Origin: Ehretia macrophylla | Lineage: Eukaryota > Streptophyta > Magnoliopsida > Boraginales > Ehretiaceae | Assembly (NCBI GenBank): GCA_037974665.1 | Contig: CM075770.1 | Coordinates: forward strand, 64,615,850 to 64,679,849 | Length of the DNA: 64,000 bases | Direction of reading: 5' to 3' | Part shown: piece after piece, positions 1-12,468 of the stretch | How positions within the stretch are numbered: position 1 is the stretch's first letter | Layout: each line of letters opens with the position of its first letter | The notes under the pieces: model-generated | Told to the model about the DNA's origin: nothing | Seen by the model: the letters and a program-made list of their open reading frames with translations, nothing else | Database searches by the model: none | Translations under genes and position numbers: made by a program

Positions 1-1633
1 CCAACTATTTTAAGTATATAGGCTGGTCAGGCATTTCTAGATACACAATCTTCTTTCTACAATCAAGCTGGGCATAATATTTACTTAACCAGTCCATCCC
101 CAATATAATTTCAAAGTCATTGAAGGGTAGGATAATCAAATCAGCAGGAAAAAGATGACCCTCAATAAATATACTACATGCTCTGCAAATAGATCTAGTA
201 ACAAACTTCAGACCCATAGGAGTATAAACCACAATCTCATGCAACAGTTTATCATGTTTCAATTTAGCATTTTGTGCACAAGTAGGAGTAATAAAAGAAT
301 GCGAAGCCTCGGAATCAATTAAAACCTTAACTGATTGATCATTAAGAAGAAAAATACCTTCTTCCACAGCGGTAGTATCCGGAAGCTCCTCAGCATCCAA
401 TGCAAATACACGGGCCTGACCTTGTGGTGGTGGTGCTGCAGCTGGGGCCCTGGTTTGAGAGTTCTGAGCTGATGTCTGACCCCTAGGGTTCTTAAATTTC
501 TGACAGTCCTTAACCCTGTGCTGATCACTGCCGCAACCTGTACACTTGTTATGTTTCTTCCAACAAACATCCTCAGTGTGGCCCTAGCGCTGACAGAAGC
601 TGCACTGCTAGTGACGTCTTGCAACAGTGCCTCCCAAAGGAGCTCTGTAAGTAGAGGTAGCTGAACTACCCTGCTGTGAACGGGAAATTGCTGGACGAAA
701 CTGACTCTGAGTCTGACTCTGAACTGGTCTTGTCTGAGTCTGAGTAGGCCCTGTATAACTCTGAGTCTGCCTCGGCTGTGAACTCTGCCCAACTGATACA
801 GCCTGCCCCTGGTACCCTTGACTCTGAGACTGAAACTGTTTACTCGATTGACTGGTCTCGGCTAACACATCGGCCTTCCGTTTCTCATACCTCGAGGTGG
901 CTCGGACTACTGCAGCATAGTTGGGAAAATCATTTGAAGACAAGTTCAGCATAATATCCCTCCTCAAACCCAGGATGAACCTCTAGATCTTCATTTCCTC
1001 CGGCTGAATCAAAGCTGGTGCATAACGGGAAAGCCGGGTAAAAGTAGCCTCATATTGATCTACCGTCATACTTTCCTGCTTCAAGTTTATGAACTCCGTT
1101 TGACACCTCTCGCGGGCAACCACCGATATATACTTATCTCAAAATTCTCGGACAAAGTCAGCCCTTGAATGATGAACGCCCTCGGCTTCCCATTTCTCAC
1201 TGACGGTATGCCACCAATCTTCAGCATCACCCTCGAGAAGGAAAGTGGCATAAGTAATCTTCCTGTCATCATGGCACTCCAGTATTGCTGCCACTCTCTC
1301 AAACTTCCTTAGCCACATCTCAGCCTTCATATCGTCCGGCTCCCCAAAGAAAGTATAGGCCCCATGATGTATAAACCGATCATACAGATTCCCTCCGGTA
1401 GGACCACTACCTCCGGCTCTCGCAGCCTGATTGCCTCCAACGACCCCTGGCTGACCCTGTTGTGTAACAAACTGGGCGATAGTGTTCATAGCAGTGGCCA
1501 TCGTGGCCAAGATCTGTGCAGTGCTCGGTTCTTGAACCTGCGGTGCATTTTCGGCCACCTCAGCTTCTTGCCCATGAACCCCCTCGGGTTCTCCACCAAC
1601 ATTCGGATTATCAGCACGACGGCGGGGCCCCAT
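1..1633 (-). pseudogene. Broken gag-pol (gag, CCHC zinc knuckles, protease) of the Ty3/gypsy element
   Basis: One continuous minus-strand frame starts at ATG 1631-1633 (MGPRRR...). A retrotransposon gag domain begins about residue 85 (YDRFIHHGAY, then AEMWLRKFERV and AEDWW). A Q/S-rich linker and two CX2CX4HX4C knuckles (563-604 and 503-544) follow. A retropepsin-like domain ends the visible part (KVLIDS at about 308-330, then LGMDWL). There is no frameshift, but in-frame stops lie at 1139-1141 (TGA), 983-985, 608-610, 584-586 and 5-7 (all TAG). The stop at 584-586 is inside the first knuckle. The protease active site, normally Asp-Ser/Thr-Gly, reads DSE (codon 308-310). No functional Gag or protease can be made. 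The remaining pol domains are outside the window. Confidence 0.9.
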
Positions 1634-1967
1634 CTCGAATAGCTAGAATGCGAAGTGTTATGACAGGTATATATATGTATATATGCAATTTATAAGTAAA
1701 CACATAAAGAAAAGTCCAATTAGATTCACATAAGGTCAAGTACATAGAAGTTCAGATAAATATTCCACATTCTTGAAATACACATAAATCACTAGGTCAT
1801 ACTTGACATTCTAGACTCTTGATATTCCATTTCCATTCTAGCATGTTCATTCCTTATTCAAATTTCACTTAGGTCAATCAAAATCAAGGACTCATGCATT
1901 CACAAAGTCACATAACAAATCTCTACCCACAGACCGAGAAATTTAACCCGGCTTCATGCAATATATA
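1634..1967 (-). other. Untranslated leader of the Ty3/gypsy element
   Basis: AT-rich sequence between the primer-binding site and the gag ATG, including a short TATATA-rich stretch near 1669-1685. In this class of element it would carry packaging signals, but none can be recognised from sequence alone. No ORF of note. Confidence 0.6.
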
Positions 1968-1979
1968 GCTCTGATACCA
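1968..1979 (-). promoter_or_regulatory. Primer-binding site, initiator-Met tRNA
   Basis: Minus-strand TGGTATCAGAGC is complementary to the 3' end of plant initiator-methionine tRNA, the usual minus-strand DNA primer of plant Ty3/gypsy and Ty1/copia elements. It lies 6 nt inside the LTR boundary at 1986, which fixes the element's orientation as minus. Confidence 0.92.
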
Positions 1980-1985
1980 CTTAAA

Positions 1986-4477
1986 TGTCACGCCCTGACC
2001 CAACCCCCAAGCTAAAGGTTAAGTCCGGACCCGACACACGGACAGAGTCTCCCTTGTACCGTGGACATTCTAAAAACCTGGAATCACTCAAACAAAGTCC
2101 CAACAATACAATACAAGCTTTTCTTAATTAAACAACAAAGTTCTAAGGCCATCCGAGCCTTATAGTACACTATAGTTCCAAAACACACAAGCATGCGAGA
2201 ACTAGTTGTCAACATAGTTTTATAATCATGACATTCTAGGAAATCAATTAAACATAATTGAAAGATCAAACATTTCTACTTTAAGCCATTCACTCCCAAG
2301 CAAGCAAAGCGAATAGAAGTAGTTCATAAGTTATTACAGTACGTAGGCTTTCAAAACTACACCACAATCAACTAGTCTTCAACTTATACAACAAGTATAT
2401 ACATAGCCCTTAGGCCACAAAATAGTACATAAAGCAATTAGTTGAACTTTCCACATAGCAGCAAATTCATTAACCACCTCAAGCTATCAAGCACGACAAC
2501 TAAGGTAGATGATCAGTCTGAACTTCTTCTTCCTCAACTAACTCAACAAGCTGGGGATCACCCTCAGCGTCTCCTGAAACATATATCGAGGTATGAGCAA
2601 CCACTGTTGCCCAGTGAGGGATATAGTCCCGGGGCGTGCAATGCAACAGATAATACAGTTATACAACAATATCACTTAGACAATTTAAGAAACAATGATA
2701 ACTAAGGTAACCACACATTTTAAAGGATACATTTCACACAATCCCCTATACACCAATCTTCACTGGTCTTCATTCACGATCCACGAACCACGAGCACGAT
2801 CACGATAAGCCGGCATAACCCTAATCACTCCAGTGGGTGTACTCCGGATGTACCCCGAATCCTACAACCCAACATCCCCTGGCAATCTCCGGACCAGGCG
2901 AATGAGGGAATAGGGCACGGAGTTTGAATATCCACTGGCAAGCCCTCTGCCGCCCAGCCGATATTCAACACATCCGCCCCTGATACTATGGTTGCGCAAC
3001 CACGATGCAATGCACTTAACAATGGCAATTTAATAGCAATAATATAAGCGTTAACACATAGGAGGATCAACAAAGTAGGTTGACCTCGATGCAATTAGAA
3101 TAGAACAATTATATAAGCAAATATGCAGTTTTACAAAGAGACATTAGCAAGATAAGTTTAGAATCATACCAAAAGCTCCAAATCAACTTAAAATCACTTA
3201 TAAACACTCAAGAAGTCATGACATGGGTTTAGAAGTGTGAGACAACCTAAATTGCACCTAAACCCCTTTATTTTTCGAACTATTTCTCTTCCAAACCAAG
3301 GTTAATGATTCCATTTTCAAAGGAAACTCTCTTAACCTTCTAACTAACCCTCAAGGTACCCTCTTAACCCTCTAACTCATTCAAATGCCTGCGATTACCC
3401 CGAAAGCCCCAATTTGCCTCTTAAGGCTTTAAACTACACATACAATGTCCGGGCTTCAAACAAGGGATATCAAGGCCTCTATAGCACCTAGGTAGCCTAA
3501 GGATACTAGAATTGAAGCCCGAATCCATCCGGATTCGCATTAACCCCGAAAGCCCCAAATTAAAGTCGGCTATTTTCCATTTTAGGCGATTTAAGAACAA
3601 TACAAGTACACGGGGCTATTAGGTTACCTTCACTAGCACCTAAGGCATCTATTAGAAGCATTGAATCAAGCTAATTCGAGCAATTACGCAAAACCCTAGA
3701 AAAATATCACTATTCACCCTAAAAATCAAACTAACGATTCTAACCGTTTAAATTGCGAAACGAAGGCTCAAATATGTTCTCTAGCATTCATATACATGGT
3801 ATAATAGCATAGATAACTACTACAATGGCATTTGAACACATTTTCAACAAATCAAGAAATGAGCAACTATTTAGAAATGCAAAAACAAGCCGTGAAATCC
3901 CTCACCAATACGCGTAGGAGCACCTAGGAACCTTGCAAACACCCTACACTAGTTTCTCAAGGCTTGGCTTGGCTTGAATTGATGATTTGATGAAGCAAAA
4001 TCTCCAAATGCACAAGGGAGGGGCTGTCGGGTTTTGGGCACTGTTCACAGCTGAATTTGTTTTGTTTTTGTGCTCAAATGTGTTTGTTTTATGTTTTAAT
4101 AGGGAGGTCTTGAGGTGGGGTCAAGTTTAGGTGCTTAAGGTAGCTTTTAGAATGCGCGTAGTAAGCTAAAAAACGAGCCTAAGGTGAACATGTGTGCTAG
4201 CTAATTAAATTTCTAAGTTAGTTACGTAATACTATTCATTCAACTACAAAAGTCATTTTCTAAACGAGCCCTCCTAACGCCTTTAGTTCAAATGCACATT
4301 TTTCCCACTACTTTTACAATTAATATGATTTAATAAAAATGCTAATTAACTAATAGAATGCAGTTTAAATACGGAGTGAATAGTAACCTAAGAAGACAGT
4401 TAATAAGGCATAGAAGTAAATGCACAAACAAGGGATGCAACAGTAATTAAATGCATGGCAAATTCCCGGGCGTCACA
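1986..4477 (-). repeat. 5' LTR of the Ty3/gypsy element
   Basis: The 2492-bp LTR is bounded by TG...CA with short inverted termini: TGTCACGCCC at 1986 and GGGCGTCACA ending at 4477. The left boundary is confirmed by the adjacent primer-binding site, the right one by the abrupt switch to 5S spacer (ttgagggcac). It is AT-rich and has no convincing coding sequence. Two stretches resemble the LTRs of the second element: tgggtgtactccggatgtac at about 2833-2852 and the motif caacaaagtaggttg at about 3069-3083. The 3' LTR is not in the window. Confidence 0.88.
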
Positions 4478-5030
4478 TTGAGGGCACAATTCCTTTATGT
4501 GTTAACGGTTCACAATCCCAGCCTTGAGAGATGGCCGATTCAGAAGGCCCAATAGGCTTAACAACAACTCATTCGCTTCAACAACGCAGCATCCTCGCAA
4601 GACGTTATATCAACGGGTTGTAGGGCCCTCCAATGTCCTGCGTGTAAGGTTGTCATCCTTTTAACAGCTCACGATGTACGATCCGGGACATAAAAACAAA
4701 GCAAAATCAGAAAAGTAGACCGAAACTAATGAAAATGTTCAATTTTGGGCTCCAAAACTTGGCACAGCTAGCAAGCTGGCTGCCCCCGTCGTAGAGCACT
4801 CGGAGAGCTTTGCAACGGTATGTTGTGCGCCGTGTAACGCCTTACGGATCAAAAGTTATGGGCACCGAAGCGTAGGAGACCTGGTCACAAGCCCTACGCC
4901 CTCGGTTTGTTGGCCCAGCCTCCACGTGAAGCGAAGTTGTCTTGCCTAAGGTACCGTGGTATTCGATATTAGAAATGTGGTGGATAAAGTATCTTGGCAA
5001 CCCTAACCGGAGGGAAAAAAATTGAAAAGG

Positions 5031-5149
5031 GGGGTGCAACACGAGTACTTCCCAGGGGGTCACCCATCCTAGTACTACTCTCGCCCAAGCACGTTTAACT
5101 TCGGAGTTCTGATGGGATCCAGTGCATTCGTGCTGGTATGATCGCACCC
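5031..5149 (-). rRNA. 5S rRNA gene, copy 1
   Basis: Full-length 119-nt match to angiosperm 5S rRNA, the structural RNA of the large ribosomal subunit made by RNA polymerase III. About four changes from the array consensus, including one in the box A region (top-strand cacgTttaac). It is the first complete gene right of the Ty3/gypsy LTR. Confidence 0.93.
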
Positions 5150-5706
5150 GTCATGTTGAGGGCACAATTCCTTTATGTGTTAACGGTTCACAGTCCCAGC
5201 CTTGAGAGATGGCCCATTCAGAAGGCCTAATAGGCTTAACGACAACCCATCCGCTTCAACAACGCAGCATCCTCACAAGACGTGATATTGATGCTTTGTA
5301 GGGCCCTCTAATGTCCCGCGAGTAAGGTTTTCATCCTTTTAACAACTCACGACGTACGATCCGGGACGGAAAAGAAAAGCAAAATTAGAAAAGTGGCCCG
5401 AAACTAATGAAATCGTTCAATTTTGGGCTAAAAAAATGGGCACAGCGAGCAAGCTAGCTGCCCAAGTCGTAGAGCTCTCAGAGAGCTTTGCAACGGTAAG
5501 CTGTGCGCCGCGAAACTCCATACGGATCAAAAGTTATGGGTACCGGAGCGAATGAGACCTGGTCACAAGCCCTAATCCCTCGGTTTGCTGGCCCAGCCTC
5601 CATGTGATGCGAAGTTGTCTTGCCCAAGGTGCCGCGGATTCGATAATAAAAATGTGGTGGATAAAGTATCTTGGCAACCCTAACCGGAGCAATAAAAATT
5701 GAAAAG

Positions 5707-5825
5707 GGGGTACAACACGAGGACTTCCTAGGGGGTCACCCATCTTAGTACTACTCTCGCTCAAGCACGCTTAACTTCGGAGTTCTGACGGGATCCGGTG
5801 CATTAGTGCTGGTTTGATCGCAGCC
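5707..5825 (-). rRNA. 5S rRNA gene, copy 2
   Basis: Full length, about seven changes, including one near nt 5 (atcgcaGcc) and one in the box A flank (ctcgcTcaag). Probably a pseudogene. Confidence 0.9.
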
Positions 5826-6383
5826 GTCATGTTGAGGGCACAATTCCTTCATGTTTTAACGGTTCACAGTCCCAGCCTTGAATGATGGCCGATTCAGAAG
5901 ACCCAATGGGCTTAACGACAACCCATCCGCTTCAACAACGCAGCATCCTCGCAAGACGTGATATCGACGCGTTGTAGGGCCCTTTAATGACCAGCGAGTA
6001 AGGTTGTCGTCCTTTTAACAGCTCACGACGTATGATCCGGGACGGAAAAACAGAGCAAAAATAGAAAAGTGGCCCGAAACTGATAAAAATGTTCGATTTT
6101 GGGCTCCAAAAGGGGCATATCGAGCAAGCTAGCTGCCCCCGTCATAGAGCTCTCGGAGAGCTTTGCAAGGGTATTCTATGCGCCGCGTAACTCCTTACGT
6201 ATCAAAAGTTATAGGCACCGGAGCGAAGGAGACCTGGTCACAAGCCCTACGCCCTCAGTTTGCTGGCCCAGCCTCCACGTGAAGCGAAGTTGTCTTGCCC
6301 AAGGTGCCGTGGGATTCGATAATAGAAATGTGGTGGATAAAGTATCTTGGCAACCCTAACAGGAGGAAAAAAAATTGAAAAGA

Positions 6384-6502
6384 GAGGTGCAACACGAGGA
6401 CTTCCCAGGGGGTTACCCATCCTAGTACTCCTCTTGCACAAGCACGCATAACTTTGGAGTTCTGATGGGATCCGGTGCATTTGTGCTGGTATGATTGCAC
6501 CC
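6384..6502 (-). rRNA. 5S rRNA gene, copy 3
   Basis: Full length but degenerate, about nine changes. Several fall in the internal promoter (top-strand ctctTgcAcaagcacgcAtaac and gggTtaccc in box C). Confidence 0.88.
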
Positions 6503-7061
6503 GTCATGTTGAGGGCATAATTCCTTTATGTGTTAACGGTTCACAGTCCCAGCCTAGAGAGATGGCCCATTCAGAAGGCCCAATAGTCTTAACGACAACC
6601 CATCCGCTTCAACAACGCAGCATCCTCTCAAGACGTGATATCAACGTGTTGTAGGGCCCTCCAATGTCTCGCAAGTAAGGTTGTCGTCCTTTTAACAGCT
6701 CACGACGTACGATGCAGGACGGAAAAATAGACCTTGATAAGAATAGTGGCCCGAAACTAATGAAAATGTTCGATTTTGGGTTCAAAAAATGGGCACAACG
6801 AGCAAGCTGGCTGCCGCCGTCGTAGAGCTCTCGGAGAGCTTTGCAATGGTATGCTGTGCGCCGCGTAACTCCTTACGGATCAAAAGTTAAGGGCACTGGA
6901 GCGAAAGAGACTTGGTCACAAGCCCTACACCCTCGGTTTGCTGTCCCAGCCTCCACGTGAAGCGAAGTTGTCTTGCCCAAGGTGCCGTGGGATTCGATAA
7001 TAGAAATGTGGTGGATAAAGTATCTTGGCAATCCTAACCGGAGCAAAAAAAATTGAAAAGG

Positions 7062-7180
7062 GGGGTGCAACATGAGGACTTCCCAAGGGGTCACCCATCC
7101 TAGTACTACTCTCGCCCAAGCACGCTTAACTTCGGAGTTCTGATGGGATACGGTGCATTAGTGCTGGCATGATCGCACCT
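7062..7180 (-). rRNA. 5S rRNA gene, copy 4
   Basis: Full length, about five changes. The internal promoter (boxes A and C) matches consensus; the first nucleotide is changed (cacct for caccc on the top strand). Confidence 0.92.
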
Positions 7181-7726
7181 GTCATGTTGAGGGCACAATT
7201 CCATTATGTGTTAACGGTTCACAGTCCCAACCTTGAGAGATGGCCCAATGGGCTTCACGACAACCCATCCACTTCAACAACGCAGCATCCTCGCAAGACG
7301 TGATATCGACGCATTATAGGGCCCTCTAATATCCCGTGAGTAAGGTCGTCGTCCTTTTAACAACTCACGACGTACGATCCGGGATGAAAAAATAGAGCAA
7401 AATTGGAAAAGTGCCACAAAACTGATGAAAACGTTTGATTTTGGGCTCCAAAAATGGGCACAGCGAGCAAGCAGGCTGCCCCCATCGTAGAGCTCTCGGA
7501 GTGCTTTGTAACGGTATACTGTGCGCTGCGTAACTCCTTACGGATCAAAAGTTATGGGCACCGTAGCGAAGGAGACCTGGTCACAAGCCCTACGCCCTCG
7601 GTTTGCTGGCCCAGCCTCCACGTGAAGCGAAGTTGTCTTGCCCAAGGTGCCGTGGGATTCGATAACAGAAATGTGGTAGATAAAGTATCTTGGCAACCCT
7701 AACCGGAGGCAAAAAAATTGAAAAGG

Positions 7727-7845
7727 GAGGTACAACATGAGGACTGCCCAGGGGGTCAACCATCTTAGTACTACTCTCGCCCAAGCACGCTTAACTTCAG
7801 AGTTCTTATGTGATCCGGTGCATTTGTGCCGGTATGATCGCACCT
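7727..7845 (-). rRNA. 5S rRNA gene, copy 5 (degenerate)
   Basis: Full length with about eleven changes, including gtcaAccatcTtag in box C. The spacer between this gene and copy 4 is 12 bp short, through loss of one arm of the GCCCATT/AATGGGC repeat. Confidence 0.88.
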
Positions 7846-8404
7846 GTCATGTTGAGGGCACAATTCCTTTATGTGTTAACGGTTCACAGTCCCAGCCTTC
7901 AGAGATGGCCCATTCAGAAGGCCCAATAGACTTAACGACAACCCATCCGCTTCAACTACGCAGCATCCTCGCAAGACGTGATATCGACGCGTTGTAGGAC
8001 CCTCTAATGTACCGCGAGTAAGGTTTTCGTCCTTTTAACAGCTCACGATGTACGATCCGGGATGGAAAAACAAAGCAAAATTAGAAAAGTGGCCCTAAAC
8101 TAATAAAAATGTTTTTTTTTGGGCTCCAAAAATGGGCGCAGCGAGCAAGCTGGCTGCCCCTGTCGTAGAGCTCTCGGAGAGCTTTGCAACGGTATGATGT
8201 TCGCCGCGAAACTCCTTACGGATCAAAAGTTATAGGCACCGGAGCGAAGGAGACCTGGTCACAAGCCCTACGCCCTCAGTTTGTAGGCCCAGCCTCCTCG
8301 TGAAGCGAAGTTGTCTTGCCCAAGGTGCCGTGGGATTCGATAATAGAAATGTGGTGGATAAAGTATCTTGGCAACCCTAACCGGTGCAAAAAAAATTGAA
8401 AAGG

Positions 8405-8523
8405 GGGGTGCAACACGAGGACTTCCCAGGGGGTCAACCATCTTAGTACTACTCTCGCCCAAGTACGCTTAACTTCGGAGTTCTGATGGGATCCGGTGCA
8501 CTTTTGCTGGTATGATCGAACCC
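8405..8523 (-). rRNA. 5S rRNA gene, copy 6
   Basis: Full length, about six changes. Box C carries the same caAccatcTtag variant as copy 5, and the 5' end has atcgAaccc. Confidence 0.9.
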
Positions 8524-9081
8524 GTCATGTTGAGGGCACAATTCCTTTATGTGTTAACGGTTCACAGTCCCAGCCTAGAGAGATGGTCCATTCAGAAGGC
8601 CCAATAGTCTTAACGATAACCCATCCGCTTCAACAACGCAGCATCCTCTCAAGACGTGATATCAACGTGTTTAGGGCCTTCCAATGTCTCGCGAGTAAGG
8701 TTGTCGTCCTTTTAACAGCTCACGACGTACGATCCGGGAAGGAAAAACATAGCTTAATAAGAAAAGTGGCCCGAAACTGATGAAAACATTCAATTTTGGG
8801 CTCCAATAACGGGCGCAGCGAGCAAGCTGGCTGCCACCGTCGTAGAGCTCTCGGAGAGCTTTGCAACGGTATACTATGCACCGCGTAACTCCTTACGGAT
8901 CAAAAGTTATGGGCACCGAAGCGAAGGAGACCTGGTCACAAGCCCTATGCCCTCGGTTTGCTAGCCCAGCCTCCACATGAAGCGAAGTTGTCTTGCCCAA
9001 GGTGCCATGGGATTCGATAATAGAAATGTGGTAGATAAAGTATCTTGGCAACCCTAGCTGGAGAAAAAAAAATTGAAAAAA

Positions 9082-9200
9082 GGGGTGCAACACGAGGACT
9101 TCCCAGGGGGTAACCCATCATAGTACTACTCTAGCCCAAGCACGCTTAACTTCGGAGTTCTAATGGGATCCGGTGCATTAGTGTTGGTACGATCGTACCC
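9082..9200 (-). rRNA. 5S rRNA gene, copy 7
   Basis: Full length, about seven changes, among them gggtAacccatcAtag in box C and ctctAgccc beside box A. Confidence 0.9.
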
Positions 9201-9757
9201 GTCATGTTGAGGGCACAATTCCTTTATGTGATAACGGTTCACAGCCGTAGCCTAGAGAGATGGCTCATTCAGAAGGCCCAATGGGCTTAACGACAACCCA
9301 TCCGCTTCAACAACGTTGCATCCTCGCAAGATGTGATATCGACACGTTGTAGGGCCCTCTAATGTCTCGCGAGTAAGGTTATCGTCCTTTTAACAGCTCA
9401 CGACGTATGATCCGGGACAAAAAACATAGCTAAATAAGAAAAGTGGCCCGAAACTTATCAAAATGTTCGATTTTGGGCTCCAAAAACGGGCACAGCGAGC
9501 AAGCTGGCTGCCCCCATCGTAGAGCTCTCGGAGAGTTTTGCAACGGTATGCTGTGCGCCGCGTAACTCCTTATGGATCAAAAGTTGTAGGCACCGGAGCG
9601 ACGGAGCCCTGGTCACAAGCCCTACGCCATCGGTTTGCTGGCCCAGCCTCCACCTGAAGGGAAGTTGTCTTGCCCAAGGTGCCGTGGGATTAAATAATAG
9701 AAATGTGGTGGATAAAGTATCTTTGCAACCCAGACCGGAGAAAAAAAAATTGAAAAG

Positions 9758-9876
9758 AGGGTACAACACAAGGACTTCCCAGGGGTTCACCCATCCTAGT
9801 ACTACTCTCGCCCAAGCACTCTTAACTTCGGAGTTCTGATGGCATCCGGTGCATTAGTGCTGGTATGATCGCACCT
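9758..9876 (-). rRNA. 5S rRNA gene, copy 8
   Basis: Full length, about six changes, including gcacTctt in box A and atggCatcc upstream of it. Confidence 0.9.
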
Positions 9877-10436
9877 GTCATGTTGAGGGCACAATTCTTT
9901 TATGTGTTAACGGTTCACAGTCCCAGCCTAGAGAAATAGCCCATTCAGAAGGCCCAATGGGCTTAACGACAACCCATCTGCTTCAACAACGTAGCATCCT
10001 CGCAAGACGTGATATCGACGCGCTGTAAGGCCCTCTAATGTCCCTCGAGTAAGGTTGTCGTCCTTTTAACAGCTCACAACGTACGATCCGTGACGGAAAA
10101 ACAGAGTTAAATAAGAAAAGTTGCCCGAAACTGATAAAAACGTTCGATTTTGGACCCCAAAAATGGCACAGTGAGCAAGCTAGCTGCCCCCCGTTGTAGA
10201 GCTCTCGGAGAGCTTTGCAACGGTATGCTTTGCGCCACGTAACTCCTTTCGGATCAAAAGTTATGGGCACCGGAGTGAAGGAGACCTGGTCACAAGCCCT
10301 ACGCCTTAGGTTTGCTGGTCCAGCCTCCACGTGAAGGGAAGTTGTCTTGCCCAAGATGCCGTGGGATTCGATAATAAAAATGTGGTGGATAAAGTATCTA
10401 GGAAACCCTAACCGGAGAAAAAAAAATTGAAAATGG

Positions 10437-10554
10437 GGGGTGCAACACGAGGACTTCCCAAGGGGTCACCCATCCTAGTACTACTCTCGCCCAAGCACGC
10501 TTAACTTCGGAGTTCTGATGGGATCGGTGCATTTGTGTAGGTATGACCGCTCCC
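10437..10554 (-). rRNA. 5S rRNA gene, copy 9
   Basis: 118 nt: one base is missing in ggatc-ggtg (near nt 30), with about six substitutions clustered in the 5' third (gtgTAggtatgacCgcTccc). Confidence 0.9.
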
Positions 10555-11113
10555 GTCATGTTGAGGGCACAATTCCTTTATGTGTTAACGGTTCACAGTC
10601 CCAGCCTAGAGAAATAGCCCATTCAGAAGGCCCAATGGGCTTAACGACAACCCATCCGCTTCAACAACGCAGCATCCTCGCAAGACGTGATATCGACGCG
10701 CTGTAGGGCCCTCTAATGTCCCTCGAGTAGGGTTGTCGTCCTTTTAACATCTCATGACGAACGATCCGGGATGGAAAAACAGAGCTAAATAAGAAAAGTG
10801 TCCCAAAACTGATCAAAACGATCGATTTTATGCTTCAAAAATGGGCAAAGCGAGCAAACTAGCTGCCTCTATCGTAGAGCTCTCGGAGTGCTATGCAACG
10901 GTATGTTGTGCCCCGCGTAACTCCTGACGGATCAAAAGTTATGGGCACCGGAGCGACGGAGACCTGGTCACAAGGCCTGCGCCCTCGGTTTGCAAGCCCA
11001 GCCTCCACGTGAAGAGAACTTGTCTAGCCCAAGGTGCCGTGGGATTAGATAATAGAAATGTGGTGGATAAAGTATCTTGGCAACCCAGACCGGAGAAAAA
11101 AAAATTGAAAAAA

Positions 11114-11232
11114 GGGGTGCAACACGAGGACTTCCCAGGGGGTCACCCATCCTAGTACAACTCTCGCCCAAGCACGCTTAACTTCGGAGTTCTGATGGGA
11201 TCCGGTGCATTAGTGCTGGTATAATCGCACCC
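11114..11232 (-). rRNA. 5S rRNA gene, copy 10 (near consensus)
   Basis: Only two changes seen (agtacAactc and tataAtcgc on the top strand), so one of the best preserved coding sequences here. Its upstream TATA-like element is altered (top-strand catttat where other units have cctttat) and the base at -1 is T instead of C, which may weaken transcription. Confidence 0.95.
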
Positions 11233-11791
11233 ATCATATTGAGGGCACAATTCATTTATGTGTTAACGGTTCATAGCCCCAACCTAGAGAGATGGAATAT
11301 TCAGAAGGCCTAATGGGTTTAACGACAACCCATCCGCTTCAACAACGCAGCATCCTCGCAAGACGTGATATCGACGTGTTGTAGGGCCCTCTAATGTCTC
11401 GCGAGTAAGGTTGTCGTCCTTTTAACAGCTCACGACATACGATCTGGGACCAAAAAACAAAGCAATAATACAAAAGTGGCCCGAAATAGATGAAAACGTT
11501 CAATTTTGGGCTCCAAAAAGGGCAAAGCGAGCAAGCTAGCGGCCGTTGTCGTAGAGCTTTCAGATAGCTTTGCAACGGTATGCTGTGCACCGCGTAACTC
11601 CTTACGGATCAAAAGTTATGGGCACCGGAGCGACGGAGACCTGGTCACAAGCCCTACGCCCTCGGTTTGCTGGCCCAGCCTCCACGTGAAGCGAAGTTGT
11701 CTTGCCCATGGTGCCGTGAGATTCGATAATAGAAATGTGGTGGATAAAGTATCTTGGCAACCCTAACCGGAGCAAAAAAAAATTGAAAAAA

Positions 11792-11910
11792 GGGGCGTAA
11801 CACCAGGACTTCCCACGGGGTCACCTATCCTAGTACTATTCTGGCCTAATCATGCTTAACTTCGGAGTTCTGATGGGATTCAGTGCATTAGTGCTGGTAT
11901 GATCGCACCC
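11792..11910 (-). rRNA. 5S rRNA gene, copy 11 (degenerate)
   Basis: Full length with about eleven changes, several in box A (ctGgccTaaTcaTgctt). Probably a pseudogene. Confidence 0.87.
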
Positions 11911-12468
11911 GTCATGTTGAGGGCACAATTCCTTTATGTGTTAACGGTTCACAGTCCCAGCCTAGAGAGATGGAACATTCAGAAGGCCCAATAGGCTTAA
12001 CGACAACCCATCCACTTCAACAACGCAGCATCCTCGGAAGACGTGATATCGACGCATTGTAGGGCCCTCTAATGTCCCTCGAGTAAGGTTGTCGTCCTTT
12101 TAACAGCTCACGACGTACGATCCGGGACGAAAAAATAGAGCAAAAATTGAAAAGTGGCCCGAAACTGATGAAAACGTTTGATTTTGGGCTTCAAAAATGG
12201 GCAAAGCGAGCAAGCTAGCGGCTGTTGTCGTAGAGCTTTCAGAGAGCTTTGCAACAGTATGCTGTGCGTCGCGTAACTCCTTACGGGTCAAAAGTTATGG
12301 GTACCGGAGCGACGGAGACCTGGTCACAAGCCTTACGCCCTCGGTTTACAAGCCCAGCCTCCACGTGTAGCGAAGTTGTCTTGCCCAAGGTGTCGTGGGA
12401 TTCCATAATAGAAATGTGGTGGTTAAGTATCTTGGCAACCCTAGCCGGAGCAAAAAAAATTGAAAAAA

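Larger units (their letters stand above)
1..4477 (-). mobile_element. Ty3/gypsy LTR retrotransposon, 5' part, truncated by the window edge
   Basis: Reading leftward on the minus strand the order is 5' LTR (1986-4477), tRNA primer-binding site (1968-1979), untranslated leader (1634-1967), gag and the start of pol (protease). Reverse transcriptase, RNase H, integrase and the 3' LTR must lie left of the window if they exist. Gag with two CCHC knuckles fused in frame to a retropepsin-like protease, plus the initiator-Met PBS, places it in plant Ty3/gypsy. A Tekay/Del-like chromovirus is my inference from the gag and protease style. The right edge meets 5S spacer at 4477/4478, so the element is inserted in the 5S array. 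The reading frame is dead (five stops), so the copy is not autonomous. Confidence 0.88.

Noticed and set aside
319-792. 157-aa ORF, minus strand, rich in R, V and L
   Set aside because: It is out of frame with gag-protease and overlaps the zinc knuckles and Q/S-rich linker, which explain the open frame by composition.
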